Shown: positions 50,201 to 58,156, counted from the first letter of the stretch. The stretch: 64,000 bases of DNA from Lysinibacillus sp. OF-1 (GCF_028356935.1 NZ_CP102798.1:2356001-2420000), one strand, 5' to 3'. The notes: generated by a model not told the origin, from the letters alone. A program made the numbers and translations.

Positions 50201-50477
50201 AATTCGGCACAGCTCGCTGTATGCTAAAAAAAAGATGTCTTAAAAAGGGTAATAAATTATCATCTTCTTCGGAAATACTATACCAAGAAAATTTATTCGC
50301 TTCGTTCGAGAGAAATTGTGTGAGGATGGTCGTTTTACCATACCCTGCACCACTATGAATAAATGTACAAGTATGGTGATGGCTCTTCTTTAATGTCTTC
50401 ATAAGTGCGGCTCTATTGATACAATGAGTGGATGGACTTGGTGCCATACATTTTGATTGAATAATAATATCTGTCAT
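47292..50477 (-). CDS. large STAND/TPR regulator with C-terminal BTAD domain
   Basis: About 1061 residues. The N-terminal part is a MalT-like STAND NTPase: Walker A SGAGYGKTT near residue 45, Walker B LIVIDDFHLVD near 132, and FIIASR sensor. The middle (about 380-720) is helical TPR-like repeats. The C-terminal part (about 800-1060) has an OmpR-like winged helix (LFGSLSLIRAQRKLEDKEWQRDKSKELFVYLYCHRN) followed by a BTAD domain, the SARP/AfsR arrangement. GGAGG precedes the ATG at 50477; the TTG at 50495 overlaps that site. It probably activates the HAAT operon on binding a ligand such as an acyl-CoA. Confidence 0.85.
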   Translation of the reverse strand: MTDIIIQSKCMAPSPSTHCINRAALMKTLKKSHHHTCTFIHSGAGYGKTTILTQFLSNEANKFSWYSISEEDDNLLPFLRHLFFSIQRAVPNFGPTFDEWNQLSRFPKMEELNRWYKLFVNCLCSIEEPFLIVIDDFHLVDHVFSINYFMEKVIEFAPPAIHFIIASRTLPNWDIMRKLKLQKKWLVINEDELAFSTEEIAVFFEEYVDVHLSDAEMAKILEITEGWAISLSLLAEQWHHVSLDYWLMISPNDLFTYLSEEVYSRMTATEQETILKLAIFPTFSAELLEDFYGFEMAQMLNTLSQRHLFIQPVTTDGLYRFHALFSRFLEMKWRQHTSCYTDLHKQAAFYYMERHNIQAVLYHAFKTNDHDFCGELLQRHAEPLVRAGQFEWLLEKINRFTVQEKDTFYRLYYFDGECHRYRAYYERAKQSYDKCAMIAQQQQDHLFMTKSQAGLAHIYLDTIQPALAEPYLEKALELAKYTPLLKEELLELQRQYAENLVNLGKAKGAQLFMEDVALPADVMQRANVDVRVLLRTGQLREAKELLAQRLELPPQLVATHRESELLAAFVYALLGQGKEAWYAAQHGIRRGLREKSIFIEAVGYIRKAHALLLMDFPDYQGACQAYEKALTLLNAINISRVKAEPYMGLAIAKHYLGDIVAAKKYLALGLRETEQVQDAWMTGLILLAEVKIILSQQETERAKQLVRKAQQLFQECGDRNGLMHVLFYQSVIAFQENNRDQFHPYFQQFAQLCLANGYDYFLQRKMILGPSDRMIFYELLHFSQTGGVEHAAILALRSYFQVEDSINYPHDAIQINLFGSLSLIRAQRKLEDKEWQRDKSKELFVYLYCHRNRFTPKEEIAQALWPDRTVESLDRDFKVVLNTLLKVLEPQRHARQESFFIQRKNNMYQLQNIAFLQIDVERFHYYYNLGMEEFDPQLSDEWLLLAEASYPDALYAEKKQIDWLTQDREKLQFLYIEVLERLAQNATRQQQYKKAIHYAEKIIGEDALWEEGYRLLMYSYYQLQNRSLAYKWYEKCVQQLQSELNTTPMESTMAVYDLIMG

Positions 50478-50598
50478 GTTAACGATAACCTCCAAATTTG
50501 TGTAAGGTTACAATAGCTCCATTTTTTCACAAAAATTCAGATTATTAAATTATTGACAGTTTACCATATTTTATCGAATGAATGGCAAAAATAAAAAA

Positions 50599-50626
50599 CC
50601 CGATAATCAAATGAATGATAATCGGG
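50599..50626 (-). terminator. terminator of ddh
   Basis: CCCGATAATCA and TGATAATCGGG pair with one mismatch, followed by a T-run on the minus strand. Confidence 0.75.
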
Positions 50627-50639
50627 TGATTTTCTATGA

Positions 50640-51620
50640 TTATAGTAATTCTTTACGTAATTCAGCAGCTGATTTTGGTGAAAGCAGACTGAATGGAATA
50701 TCAAATACTGTTTTCGCTCCTTTATCACCAGCTTGACTTAGACGATGCGCAGCACGTGCATAAGCCACTAATATACTAGATGTGAAGTTTGGATTACTTT
50801 CAAGTTTTAATGAGAATTCGAGAATTTGTTTATCGTTTGCTCCACTGTCACCACTGCGAATGACAAAACCACCATGTGGCATACCTGTGTGGTTTGCTGT
50901 AAATTCATCTTCAGAGATGAAGTTAACTGTTGTGTTATATTCATCGAAATAGTTAGGCATTGTGACAATTTCTTGTTCCACTTTTGCAGCATCTGCACCG
51001 TCTTCTAACACAACCCAACATTCACGTGCATGTTTTTCACGTGTTGTTAATTCAGGGTTTTCACCATTACGTACACGTTCTACAGCTTCTTTAATTGGCA
51101 ATGTGTATTGAACAGCATTTTTAACACCTTCGATACGACGTACTGCATCTGAGTGACCTTGACTTAAACCATCGCCCCAGAATGTATATGTTGTACCAAC
51201 TGGTAATACGGATTCTCCTAGTAGACGATTTAAGGAGAATAAACCTGGATCCCATCCAACTGAGATAACAGACACTTTACCAGATTTTTGTGCCGCTGCG
51301 TCTACAGCATCGAAAAATTCAGGAATTTTCGCATGTGTATCGAAGCTATCAATTGTATTAAACCATTGTGCAAAATGTGGTCCTTGTTCTGGTAAATCTG
51401 TTGCAGAGCCACCACATAAAATCATGACATCAATGTCGTTTTGGAATTTTTCGGCGTCATCTACTAAATATACGCTCGCATTGCTTGCTACGTTTACTGT
51501 TGAAGGATCACGACGTGTGAACACCGCTACTACTTCCATATCTGGATTTTGTGAAATAGCATACTCCACACCACGTCCTAAATTTCCATATCCTACAATA
51601 CCTACTCGAATTGCACTCAT
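50640..51620 (-). CDS. ddh: meso-diaminopimelate dehydrogenase
   Basis: The 326-residue enzyme has the NADP Rossmann start IRVGIVGYGNLGRGVEYAI, the DLPEQGPHFAQWFNTIDSFDTHAKIPEFF segment, SVGWDPGLFSLNR and GDGLSQGHSDAVRRIEGVKNAVQYT, all diagnostic of Ddh. It reductively aminates tetrahydrodipicolinate to meso-DAP in one step, by-passing the acylated intermediates of lysine synthesis. The closest classical homologue is the Bacillus sphaericus enzyme, which supports the genus assignment. It has its own terminator. Confidence 0.95.
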   Translation of the reverse strand: MSAIRVGIVGYGNLGRGVEYAISQNPDMEVVAVFTRRDPSTVNVASNASVYLVDDAEKFQNDIDVMILCGGSATDLPEQGPHFAQWFNTIDSFDTHAKIPEFFDAVDAAAQKSGKVSVISVGWDPGLFSLNRLLGESVLPVGTTYTFWGDGLSQGHSDAVRRIEGVKNAVQYTLPIKEAVERVRNGENPELTTREKHARECWVVLEDGADAAKVEQEIVTMPNYFDEYNTTVNFISEDEFTANHTGMPHGGFVIRSGDSGANDKQILEFSLKLESNPNFTSSILVAYARAAHRLSQAGDKGAKTVFDIPFSLLSPKSAAELRKELL

Positions 51621-51903
51621 TAAAATTCCTCCTAACGATTTCGTGACTTTGTGAAAACTTTCACGTTAAATCTAATTACAATAATACTTTGTGTTAGAAA
51701 AATTCACAATAGTTTGAGTATGAGTTTTTCAAAAAGAATTTATATCAGTTTTCTATGGTTTTTATCCAAAAACGGTATGAATGCGGTTACAAATTACTAA
51801 ATATTCCATGAATCTTAAAGTTATTGTAAAAGCCTTGTAAATAACGGCTATTTTTCCAACCAGTCTTGTACAATAAATGTAACGACAAAAGGGGGCATGT
51901 TGA

Positions 51904-52221
51904 ATGAAAAGTACTGGTTACTCATCAAGCACGGCATTGGCACAAGGAGAACTACTTGCATTCCATATGACAGAAAATAATACGGCGAACAAGCACCTTG
52001 AAGCGAAACAAACTGTTCGTAAACCACATGAAAGTCTTTTACCAAACAATCCTTTATGTATCGGTGTTTTACCTTTTGACGTTATGGAAAACACGCTAGA
52101 CATCACCATCCAAAAAAATAAGGTGCATGAGGTAGACTTCTACCATAGTGGTAAGGACATCGCTCGCTGGTTCATTAAAAAAAGTGAATACAACAAGCCA
52201 AACCCAGACTTCTTTATATGA
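51904..52221 (+). CDS. unknown 105-residue protein
   Basis: I do not recognise this protein. It is hydrophilic, without signal or membrane segment, and has a C-terminal half with alternating charged residues (DITIQKNKVHEVDFYHSGKD, then ARWFIKKSEYNKPNPDFF). A strong AAAAGGGGG precedes the ATG, supporting expression. A 7-bp hairpin (52206-52226) covers its stop codon. Nothing nearby suggests its job. Confidence 0.65.
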   Translation: MKSTGYSSSTALAQGELLAFHMTENNTANKHLEAKQTVRKPHESLLPNNPLCIGVLPFDVMENTLDITIQKNKVHEVDFYHSGKDIARWFIKKSEYNKPNPDFFI

Positions 52222-52301
52222 AGTCTGACATGGTACTTCGTAAGCGTTCTGCTAACTTAATCGGGCGCTTCCTTCTAGCACGATCTCCTGCAAGTCCATC
52301 G

Positions 52302-52964
52302 CTATTGTATCTCCTGAGCCAACTGTGCAAGACGCTTTTCATCAATAATATGGTAGCCTGTCTTACGTTTTTCTAATATCTTCTCTTCACAAAACTGTGC
52401 CAATACATATAATAAATGGCGATAAGAAACCCCTAAATACTCACAGATTTCCGTATGCTTTTCCTTATAGACACCTTGATCAGCAGATAATTGAATAAAG
52501 GCTGCTAAGCGATTCTCAAACGGATATGCTTGATTTTGTGTATATTTAGATGTCATGTTCGTGGCTTTTTCCCCTAGAAACACACAAAGTCTACGTAAAA
52601 ACAAGGCATCCACAAGTAACTTTTCCTTACATGCCTGTGTAATGGAGTAACAAATTGTCTTGGTAACAGTTTGTATCCCCTTTGTATACCTCGCCTCATT
52701 AAGCAATTCAATTTCCCCCATAAAACGAGGAGCTTCCAAATATTCAATTAGTGAAACCTTGCCATTTTTATGCGTCATATAGAGCTTCGCCTTGCCTTCT
52801 ATCATGTAATACAATGTATCTGGAAAGGAGCCTTCCTGAAAAATCCACTCTCCTTTGTCAAATTGACACACTTCCAGATAAGGATCGATAGCAAATGAGA
52901 AAAAATCATCTATCGGATATTTTTCAAGATATTGGGTACGTGCTTCAGCTGTTAGAATATGCAT
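52302..52964 (-). CDS. Crp/Fnr-family regulator (YeiL-like)
   Basis: The 220-residue protein has a cyclic-nucleotide-type beta-roll (about 25-115, GEWIFQEGSFPDTLYYMIEGKAKLYMTH) and a C-terminal winged helix with YLGVSYRHLLYVLAQFCEEKILEKRKTGY. It resembles E. coli YeiL. It has too few N-terminal cysteines for an Fnr cluster. It is divergent from an MFS transporter across a CRP-like palindrome, so it likely controls that gene and itself. Confidence 0.85.
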   Translation of the reverse strand: MHILTAEARTQYLEKYPIDDFFSFAIDPYLEVCQFDKGEWIFQEGSFPDTLYYMIEGKAKLYMTHKNGKVSLIEYLEAPRFMGEIELLNEARYTKGIQTVTKTICYSITQACKEKLLVDALFLRRLCVFLGEKATNMTSKYTQNQAYPFENRLAAFIQLSADQGVYKEKHTEICEYLGVSYRHLLYVLAQFCEEKILEKRKTGYHIIDEKRLAQLAQEIQ

Positions 52965-52985
52965 TTTTTACTCTCCCCTCTAAAA

Positions 52986-53005
52986 AATATGAGATATCTC
53001 ACATT
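52986..53005. promoter_or_regulatory. CRP-like palindrome in the divergent promoter
   Basis: TGAGATATCTCA (52990-53001) is a perfect palindrome. Read on the minus strand, TGTGA-N6-TCATA matches nine of ten positions of the CRP/FNR-family site TGTGA-N6-TCACA. It lies 26 bases upstream of the regulator start. Confidence 0.65.
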
Positions 53006-53061
53006 ATTGTAGCGATGAACATGCTATTATTCAACTTAGTTAATGGAGGTACGGTAATTAT

Positions 53062-54213
53062 ATGAACAATCAACGATGGCTTTCTCAGAATTTCTTTACA
53101 TTTTTCATCACCTGGGGCATTTTCTTACCCTACTGGACAGGTTGGCTTGTGGATGCAAAACATCTGACAGTATCGCAGGCAAGTGTTGTAATGGGCTGTG
53201 GGCTACTAGCTCGTGCCACGTCCAATCTTTTCTTCTTTCCAACCCTTGCAAAATATGTACACAATAAACGTCTTATTACGATTTTAGCAGTAGGTGCTCT
53301 ACTAACTGCATTACTTTATATTCCAAGCACTGGCTTTATCGCATTATTAATCGTGACCATTTTATTTAGTGTCTTTTATCCAGCACTATTACCTGCTGTG
53401 GAAAGTAGTGCAGCAACGCTTGTCCAGCATGGCAATATTCACTACGGCAAAAGCCGTTCCTATGGTTCCTTCGGGTTTGTGATTGCTGTATTAATTATTA
53501 GTATGCTGACGGGCGTTTTCGGCAAAAACATTATCTTTTGGAGCATGATTATTGGGTTGATTGGCATGTTACTTATGCAGCAATTAGCCACTCCAAAGGA
53601 ATTACTTGTTGTGCCAACAAAAGAACAACGTGCGAAATCATTATCGATGAAGACTTTATGGACTATCAAGGGCTTCCCGATTGTCTTATTTATCGTAATT
53701 TTATTACAGGGTGCACATGCCTCTTATTATAGCTATGGTTATATTTATTTAGAAGACTTACAGGTTGACCCATTCTATATGGGCATGATTATTAACATCG
53801 CAGTAATTTGCGAAATCCTATACTTTATGAAGGCCGATACATTATTGATGAAGTGGCGTTCATCGTCATTATTGCTCTTAGCAGCAAGCGGCTCTTCCCT
53901 GCGCTGGTTACTTATCTTTATGTTCCCGAATGTCTGGGTATTTATTGCTTCACAAACCTTGCATGCATTATCCTTTGCACTAGCACATTTCGCTTTTATC
54001 CGCTACTTAACGAAAGCTCTACCAAAGGAACAAATTCCAAATGCACAAGGTCTCTATTCCGCATTAGCCATGGGCTTAAGTACAGCAATCCTTACGTTTT
54101 TAGGGGGATATTTATACGAAATATCTCCTGGCCTGTCCTTTGCAGCCATGCTTATTTGTACAGTGCCTGCCATCGCTATTTTGCTGCTGACGCGCAAAAA
54201 ATATCAATATTAA
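53062..54213 (+). CDS. MFS transporter, HcaT/YcaD-like
   Basis: The 383-residue protein has 12 predicted helices of the MFS_1_like group (NFFTFFITWGIFLPYWTGWLVD start), which includes the E. coli 3-phenylpropionate carrier HcaT and nucleoside-type carriers. GGAGG precedes the ATG. It is divergent from the Crp/Fnr-type regulator and ends before a strong terminator. The substrate is unknown; an aromatic or nucleoside-like compound is only a family-based guess. Confidence 0.82.
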   Translation: MNNQRWLSQNFFTFFITWGIFLPYWTGWLVDAKHLTVSQASVVMGCGLLARATSNLFFFPTLAKYVHNKRLITILAVGALLTALLYIPSTGFIALLIVTILFSVFYPALLPAVESSAATLVQHGNIHYGKSRSYGSFGFVIAVLIISMLTGVFGKNIIFWSMIIGLIGMLLMQQLATPKELLVVPTKEQRAKSLSMKTLWTIKGFPIVLFIVILLQGAHASYYSYGYIYLEDLQVDPFYMGMIINIAVICEILYFMKADTLLMKWRSSSLLLLAASGSSLRWLLIFMFPNVWVFIASQTLHALSFALAHFAFIRYLTKALPKEQIPNAQGLYSALAMGLSTAILTFLGGYLYEISPGLSFAAMLICTVPAIAILLLTRKKYQY

Positions 54214-54289
54214 CAAAAAGCAGGTGAGAATAAATATAGAACTTAATTATCATGTATTTTATTAAAATATCACACATTATAGTGGGTAA

Positions 54290-54338
54290 AAAAAGGATAG
54301 ATGAACAGGAATTATACCTGTTTACATCTATCCTTTTT
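54290..54338 (+). terminator. terminator after the MFS gene
   Basis: AAAAAGGATAGATG and CATCTATCCTTTTT enclose a second inner stem (AACAGG/CCTGTT); a long perfect hairpin ends in a T-run. Confidence 0.9.
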
Positions 54339-54416
54339 GGACAACATAGAACCCATTTACTACTACAACATCTACCACAATACTACAATAAATAATCATT
54401 GGCTTCTTCCATGATC

Positions 54417-54484
54417 GCGCCAGATTGTGGAAGATCGTTATTGAACTAAAGCACTCCGTTAGTTTAAGTGAATTTTCTCACAAA
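54417..54484 (+). repeat. dispersed intergenic repeat, copy A
   Basis: GCGCCAGATT (54417-54426) and CGTTAGTTTAAGT (54457-54469), followed by TCACAAA (54478-54484), match motifs shared with copies B to E. It lies just upstream of the gene at 54539. Confidence 0.6.
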
Positions 54485-54538
54485 TTTATGATATTATACA
54501 GTTGAATAGAAAGACAAATTAGAATTTGGAGGTTCACT

Positions 54539-54919
54539 ATGAAAAATGAAGATAAACAATATGCTTTAACTGTTATTACTAATATATTAAAAGTAATGCA
54601 CAATAAAGAATATGAAAACATTTTAAATTATGTGGATGAATGTGAAGTGGATGATATTGGTGAGTTATTCTATTATGTTCAAGAAACATTAAACTTAAAT
54701 GGATTTGATTCATTTGATGAATATGGCGCTCCATGTAATTTCCACCCAAAATACGAATATTCACAAATCAACTTCTATGAATTCAATGATAATAGTGGAT
54801 TTGCTGTTGATTATGCTTTAACTTCAAATTCAAAATTGGCAGATATGTGTTTACAAATGGAGTTTTTATATACGGATGACGGATTAAAAAGTGTTTTTAT
54901 CACAGTTGACCCACAGTAA
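54539..54919 (+). CDS. unknown acidic protein (DUF7668-like)
   Basis: The 126-residue protein is acidic (net negative, rich in Asp/Glu/Asn/Tyr) with a helical N-terminal half and a beta-rich C-terminal half (NFYEFNDNSGFAVDYALTSNSKLADMCLQMEFLYTDDG). Size and composition recall small immunity-type proteins, and it may belong to the DUF7668 group, but I cannot confirm either. GGAGG precedes the ATG. It forms a pair with the next gene, 24 bases apart, in the repeat-bounded accessory strip. Confidence 0.7.
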   Translation: MKNEDKQYALTVITNILKVMHNKEYENILNYVDECEVDDIGELFYYVQETLNLNGFDSFDEYGAPCNFHPKYEYSQINFYEFNDNSGFAVDYALTSNSKLADMCLQMEFLYTDDGLKSVFITVDPQ

Positions 54920-54943
54920 AACAATATATTAAAAGGAGAACAT

Positions 54944-55252
54944 ATGGAAATATACAATATTAATTTGAATATTCATTATTCTGCTCCACAAGAAGTTTGG
55001 GATAAGTTGGAGCGTTTATATAGAGAAATGCCTAACTGGAACAACTTTGTAAACGGCTGTCCACAGTGGTATGGTTCAGATGATAAATTAATAGAAGTAA
55101 GTATTGAATCAAGTGGATTACAATTCTATGCTAAGTTACCATCAGAAGAATGGGATGAATGGATTACAATATTTAAGAATAGAGCTACAAAATTATTGGG
55201 ATATGAAGTTGGCGAACCAGAAGACGGTTTTGAATTTCACTATTATGATTAA
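54944..55252 (+). CDS. unknown small acidic protein
   Basis: The 102-residue acidic protein contains EVWDKLERLYREMPNWNNFVNGCPQWYGSDDKLIEVSIE, then ends in EDGFEFHYYD. It has no signal or membrane segment and I do not recognise its family. AAAAGGAG precedes the ATG. Its pairing with the previous acidic protein and lack of other neighbours are reminiscent of immunity gene cassettes, but no toxin is in the window. Confidence 0.7.
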   Translation: MEIYNINLNIHYSAPQEVWDKLERLYREMPNWNNFVNGCPQWYGSDDKLIEVSIESSGLQFYAKLPSEEWDEWITIFKNRATKLLGYEVGEPEDGFEFHYYD

Positions 55253-55371
55253 CCCCACAAATTCCAAGTTGTCCATAAGCTTAATTTGAAAATACATATG
55301 ACACTTCGGTGTTTTTTTATATCATCTCCAATTCTTCCAGTCACACCTAATGGCTATTCAACTAAATGCAT

Positions 55372-55496
55372 CGTTAGCTTAAGTACATTGTTTCACAAAC
55401 TCAAATCAAGATTAACATAAAGCCCCATTTTTAATTCAATTAAATGGCCCTATTAATGAAAAAGGCACAATTCCTTTTCAAGAATTGCGCCCGATT
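55372..55496 (+). repeat. dispersed intergenic repeat, copy B
   Basis: CGTTAGCTTAAGT (55372-55384) with TTCACAAA (55392-55399) is followed about 85 bases later by AATTGCGCCCGATT (55483-55496). Layout and spacing resemble copy E. It fills most of the 350-base gap between the unknown pair and the DinB gene; no gene lies in that gap. Confidence 0.65.
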
Positions 55497-55619
55497 ATTT
55501 AATATGTCTTCGAAATAGCGGTAATGAAAATAAATAAATATTATATAAAGGAAATATCCGCTTGAAAGTAGAATATTACCCTACAACCATAATTAACTAT
55601 TCCGATGAGGAGGATTCAT

Positions 55620-56129
55620 GTGCGTCCACGACCATTATTTATTGAAAATCCAGAGCATGATAGGTATGTTAGTCTTGTGCCAGATGGAGATATTGAAGAA
55701 ATACTTAATAAGCAACAAGCTAAGACCCTTACCCTCTTAGGCAGCGTATCAGAGGAGTTAGCAAGTAAGACGTACGCACCAGGGAAATGGACTTTAAAAG
55801 AAGTGATTGGGCATATGACCGACTCGGAACGTGTGATGTCGTATCGAATACTTGCCATTGCACGAAATGAAATTGCACCACTCCCAGCAATGGATCAGGA
55901 TCAATACGTTTCTGCGGCAAACTTCAACAAATTATCTTGGGAACAGTTACTAGCTGGTTTAGACACCGTACGCTCCAACACATTAAGCCTGATTTCAACT
56001 ATTGATGAAGCTGCGTGGGTTCGTAAAGGAACTGTAATGAACAGTCCAGTTTCAGTAGGAACCATTGTATATGGCATTGTCGGGCACGAGTTACACCATA
56101 TGAAAGTGATTAGCGATAAATACTTATAA
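55620..56129 (+). CDS. DinB family protein
   Basis: About 169 residues of the four-helix DinB fold. The metal ligands are visible: His in LKEVIGHMTDSERV (helix 2) and the pair in GHELHHMKVI near the C-terminus. AGGAGG six bases before GTG 55620 marks the start; the ATG at 55605 lies within the ribosome site and is rejected. DinB proteins include DNA-damage-induced proteins of unknown role and thiol-dependent transferases. Confidence 0.85.
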   Translation: MRPRPLFIENPEHDRYVSLVPDGDIEEILNKQQAKTLTLLGSVSEELASKTYAPGKWTLKEVIGHMTDSERVMSYRILAIARNEIAPLPAMDQDQYVSAANFNKLSWEQLLAGLDTVRSNTLSLISTIDEAAWVRKGTVMNSPVSVGTIVYGIVGHELHHMKVISDKYL

Positions 56130-56316
56130 ATCTCTTTCTATTATTGAAAAAAACTAATTTTTCACTTCATACTGAGAAATTAGGTTTTCTCATAGTGAAC
56201 CTTACTTAGCGTTATAAATCCGCATTTTCCTAACGTTATCCCTATTTATACATTATAATTTCTTATTCAATTATATGTCCCTATAATGATCGAGCACTGA
56301 TCCTTATTACAGAACC

Positions 56317-56330
56317 ACGCCCGATGGTGG
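56317..56330 (+). repeat. dispersed intergenic repeat, copy C (partial)
   Basis: ACGCCCGATGGTGGAA resembles the GCGCCAGATTGTGGAA of copy A; the second motif is not seen. It lies in the gap between the convergent DinB gene and the gene at 56338. Confidence 0.45.
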
Positions 56331-56337
56331 AAGAACT

Positions 56338-56625
56338 TTATCTACTATATGAAGTCCAAATTCTATACATTTTTTTACCGTCTACCTCCATCTCATCTCT
56401 ATGCATTGTAACATATACATTCATGTATTCCGCCCATTGTGGTATTAGTTCCGTTAAACAATCAATGACCTTTATATCAGGAGTTGCATAACCGATATTT
56501 TCTTTTCTCAAAAAGCCATTGGAGAAATCCTGATATAATGAGTCCGTCCATTCATAAACTTCAAACTGAGAATCAAAAATCCGCTCATCTTCTTGATATT
56601 GTCCGTTTACCCAGTATATTTCCAT
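56338..56625 (-). CDS. unknown 95-residue protein
   Basis: The protein starts MEIYWVNGQYQEDERIFDSQFEVYEW and ends KKMYRIWTSYSR. It is rich in aromatic and acidic residues, without membrane segments, and I do not recognise a family. A strong AGGGGGG site precedes the ATG. It is flanked on both sides by copies of the intergenic repeat (C and D). Confidence 0.65.
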   Translation of the reverse strand: MEIYWVNGQYQEDERIFDSQFEVYEWTDSLYQDFSNGFLRKENIGYATPDIKVIDCLTELIPQWAEYMNVYVTMHRDEMEVDGKKMYRIWTSYSR

Positions 56626-56700
56626 AACAATGCCCCCCTAATTAAATGCAGCGTTCCATAACACTTTGTCCTATAAAGACACTTTCCTAGTTTTCCATGA

Positions 56701-56774
56701 AAGCGCCCGATTGCTGAATAGCAAGACGGTGATTTGTCTTTTGCCTGTTAAAGTAAAGCATACTGTTAGCTTAA
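56701..56774 (+). repeat. dispersed intergenic repeat, copy D
   Basis: AAGCGCCCGATT (56701-56712) and CTGTTAGCTTAA (56763-56774) lie in the gap between two minus-strand genes, in the same order as copy A. Confidence 0.6.
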
Positions 56775-56781
56775 CAAGAAA

Positions 56782-57309
56782 TTATTTCCTTTTCTCATAG
56801 ATTCCTTTTACGAATTGTTCCTTATAATCTGTGTATTCATTGATCCCACCATTTTTCTCTTCTACAAATTTCATTTTCAGTTCTCTGTACTCTTCCCTTG
56901 CTGTTTCGTTTGAATTTAAGTAGTTCCTAAAAAAGATTAAATTTTTCCAGAGTTCTTTGTTGTATTCTACTAAGTGAATAAAGTGTGTCTTTTCCTCATA
57001 ATGATCATCATTAAACTTCGCAAGCACAATTTCATTAGGGCGTTCCACTTTGAGCTTTAAAAAACCAGCTTCCCTTAGCCCTTGAAATATCGATTTATCA
57101 ACATTTTCAATATTATCAACACCAACGACTAAATCCAATATTGGTTTGGCAACGATATTCTTTATGGCTGTGCTACCAATGTGTTCAATTCTATTCTCTT
57201 GAATCGGCGTTGCATTTAAAATATCCTGTTTCACCCTAAAAAACTCTTTTTTCCACTCATCACAATGTGCTTCTAACCTTACCTCATCTCGTTTTAACCC
57301 TAATCTCAT
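56782..57309 (-). CDS. GrpB/UPF0157 family protein
   Basis: The 175-residue protein has the GrpB signature IEHIGSTAIKNIVAKPILDLVVGV (about residues 41-64), a nucleotidyltransferase-like core, and the later HFIHLVEYN segment. Members are often labelled nucleotidyltransferases of unknown target; some are fused to kinases. Its start ATG is at 57309 with a GTGAC-like weak site. Located between repeat copies D and E. Confidence 0.85.
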   Translation of the reverse strand: MRLGLKRDEVRLEAHCDEWKKEFFRVKQDILNATPIQENRIEHIGSTAIKNIVAKPILDLVVGVDNIENVDKSIFQGLREAGFLKLKVERPNEIVLAKFNDDHYEEKTHFIHLVEYNKELWKNLIFFRNYLNSNETAREEYRELKMKFVEEKNGGINEYTDYKEQFVKGIYEKRK

Positions 57310-57383
57310 TTAGTCACCTCATTTTCAATATAGTTAACTAATTCGTTCGATGATTTCTTTATCCTTCTTAAACTCAACTGCAG

Positions 57384-57516
57384 TGTTAGTTTAAATACAC
57401 TACTTCACAAGCTAAACTGAATTCTAATGTAATTTTGCCGAATTTCTTTACCATTTTAATCGCCCTTTAGATGATGAAAGACGCATTCCCAACTTTAACA
57501 ATTGCGCCCTATTGTT
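57384..57516 (+). repeat. dispersed intergenic repeat, copy E
   Basis: TGTTAGTTTAAAT (57384-57396) with TTCACAA (57404-57410) is followed by AATTGCGCCC (57500-57509) and TATTGTT. Order and spacing match copy B. It occupies the centre of the 375-base gap before the DUF2975 gene; no gene is seen there. Confidence 0.65.
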
Positions 57517-57685
57517 CAGTTACTTCATCATAAAACTTACCATAACGGAAGTACGATTCCCACATGATTTTTAAATAATCATTTGAATAACAACAATAAT
57601 ATAATAAAAAACGAAATAAATATATTGATAAACGATAATAAATAGACTAATATCATATTATCATTAAATCGGTGAGGTGCTTCAA

Positions 57686-58156
57686 ATGAATGTTAAACTA
57701 AGTTCAACTTTTTTCTTAAAGATCATTGCTTTTCTTATTGGAATTGCGGTACTTGCTGTGTGTATCTATTGGTTACCTCAAGCAGCTTTACGAGATGCCA
57801 AAGTGCGTCCAGGAGATTACTCGATATATCCATTGTTAATATGTGCCTATGGAGTATGCATTACGTTTTCTGTTGCATTGTATCAAGCCTATAAACTATT
57901 GAGTTATATCAATATAAACAATGCTTTTTCTGAGCTATCCCTTAATTCCTTACAGATTATAAAAAAATGCGCTTTGACAATTATTTTCTTCATTTTGTTT
58001 TTAATAGTTTACTTAAGGGTTTCTGCTATGTTCACGGGTGAAGACGCAGCAGGTCCGATAGCACTTGGTCTAATAGGGATTTTAGTAACAGCTATCATCG
58101 CTGCCATTATAGACGTACTTCAAAAACCCATAAAAAATATCCTAGAAAATATGTAG
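57686..58156 (+). CDS. DUF2975 membrane protein
   Basis: The 156-residue protein has four predicted helices (about 10-32, 47-68, 90-112, 125-148) with the DUF2975 pattern NNAFSELSLNSLQIIKKCALTI in the middle. GTGAGGTG precedes the ATG at 57686; GTG 57677 is inside that site. DUF2975 genes are usually followed by a small Cro/C1-type regulator, but none is here, so the usual pair is incomplete. Function unknown. Confidence 0.8.
   Translation: MNVKLSSTFFLKIIAFLIGIAVLAVCIYWLPQAALRDAKVRPGDYSIYPLLICAYGVCITFSVALYQAYKLLSYININNAFSELSLNSLQIIKKCALTIIFFILFLIVYLRVSAMFTGEDAAGPIALGLIGILVTAIIAAIIDVLQKPIKNILENM

Noticed and set aside
51848-52109. Minus-strand frames opposite the orphan gene
   Set aside because: The plus-strand gene has the strong ribosome site; the others do not.
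53808-54227. 139-codon frame inside the MFS gene
   Set aside because: Same-strand shadow of a clear membrane transporter frame.
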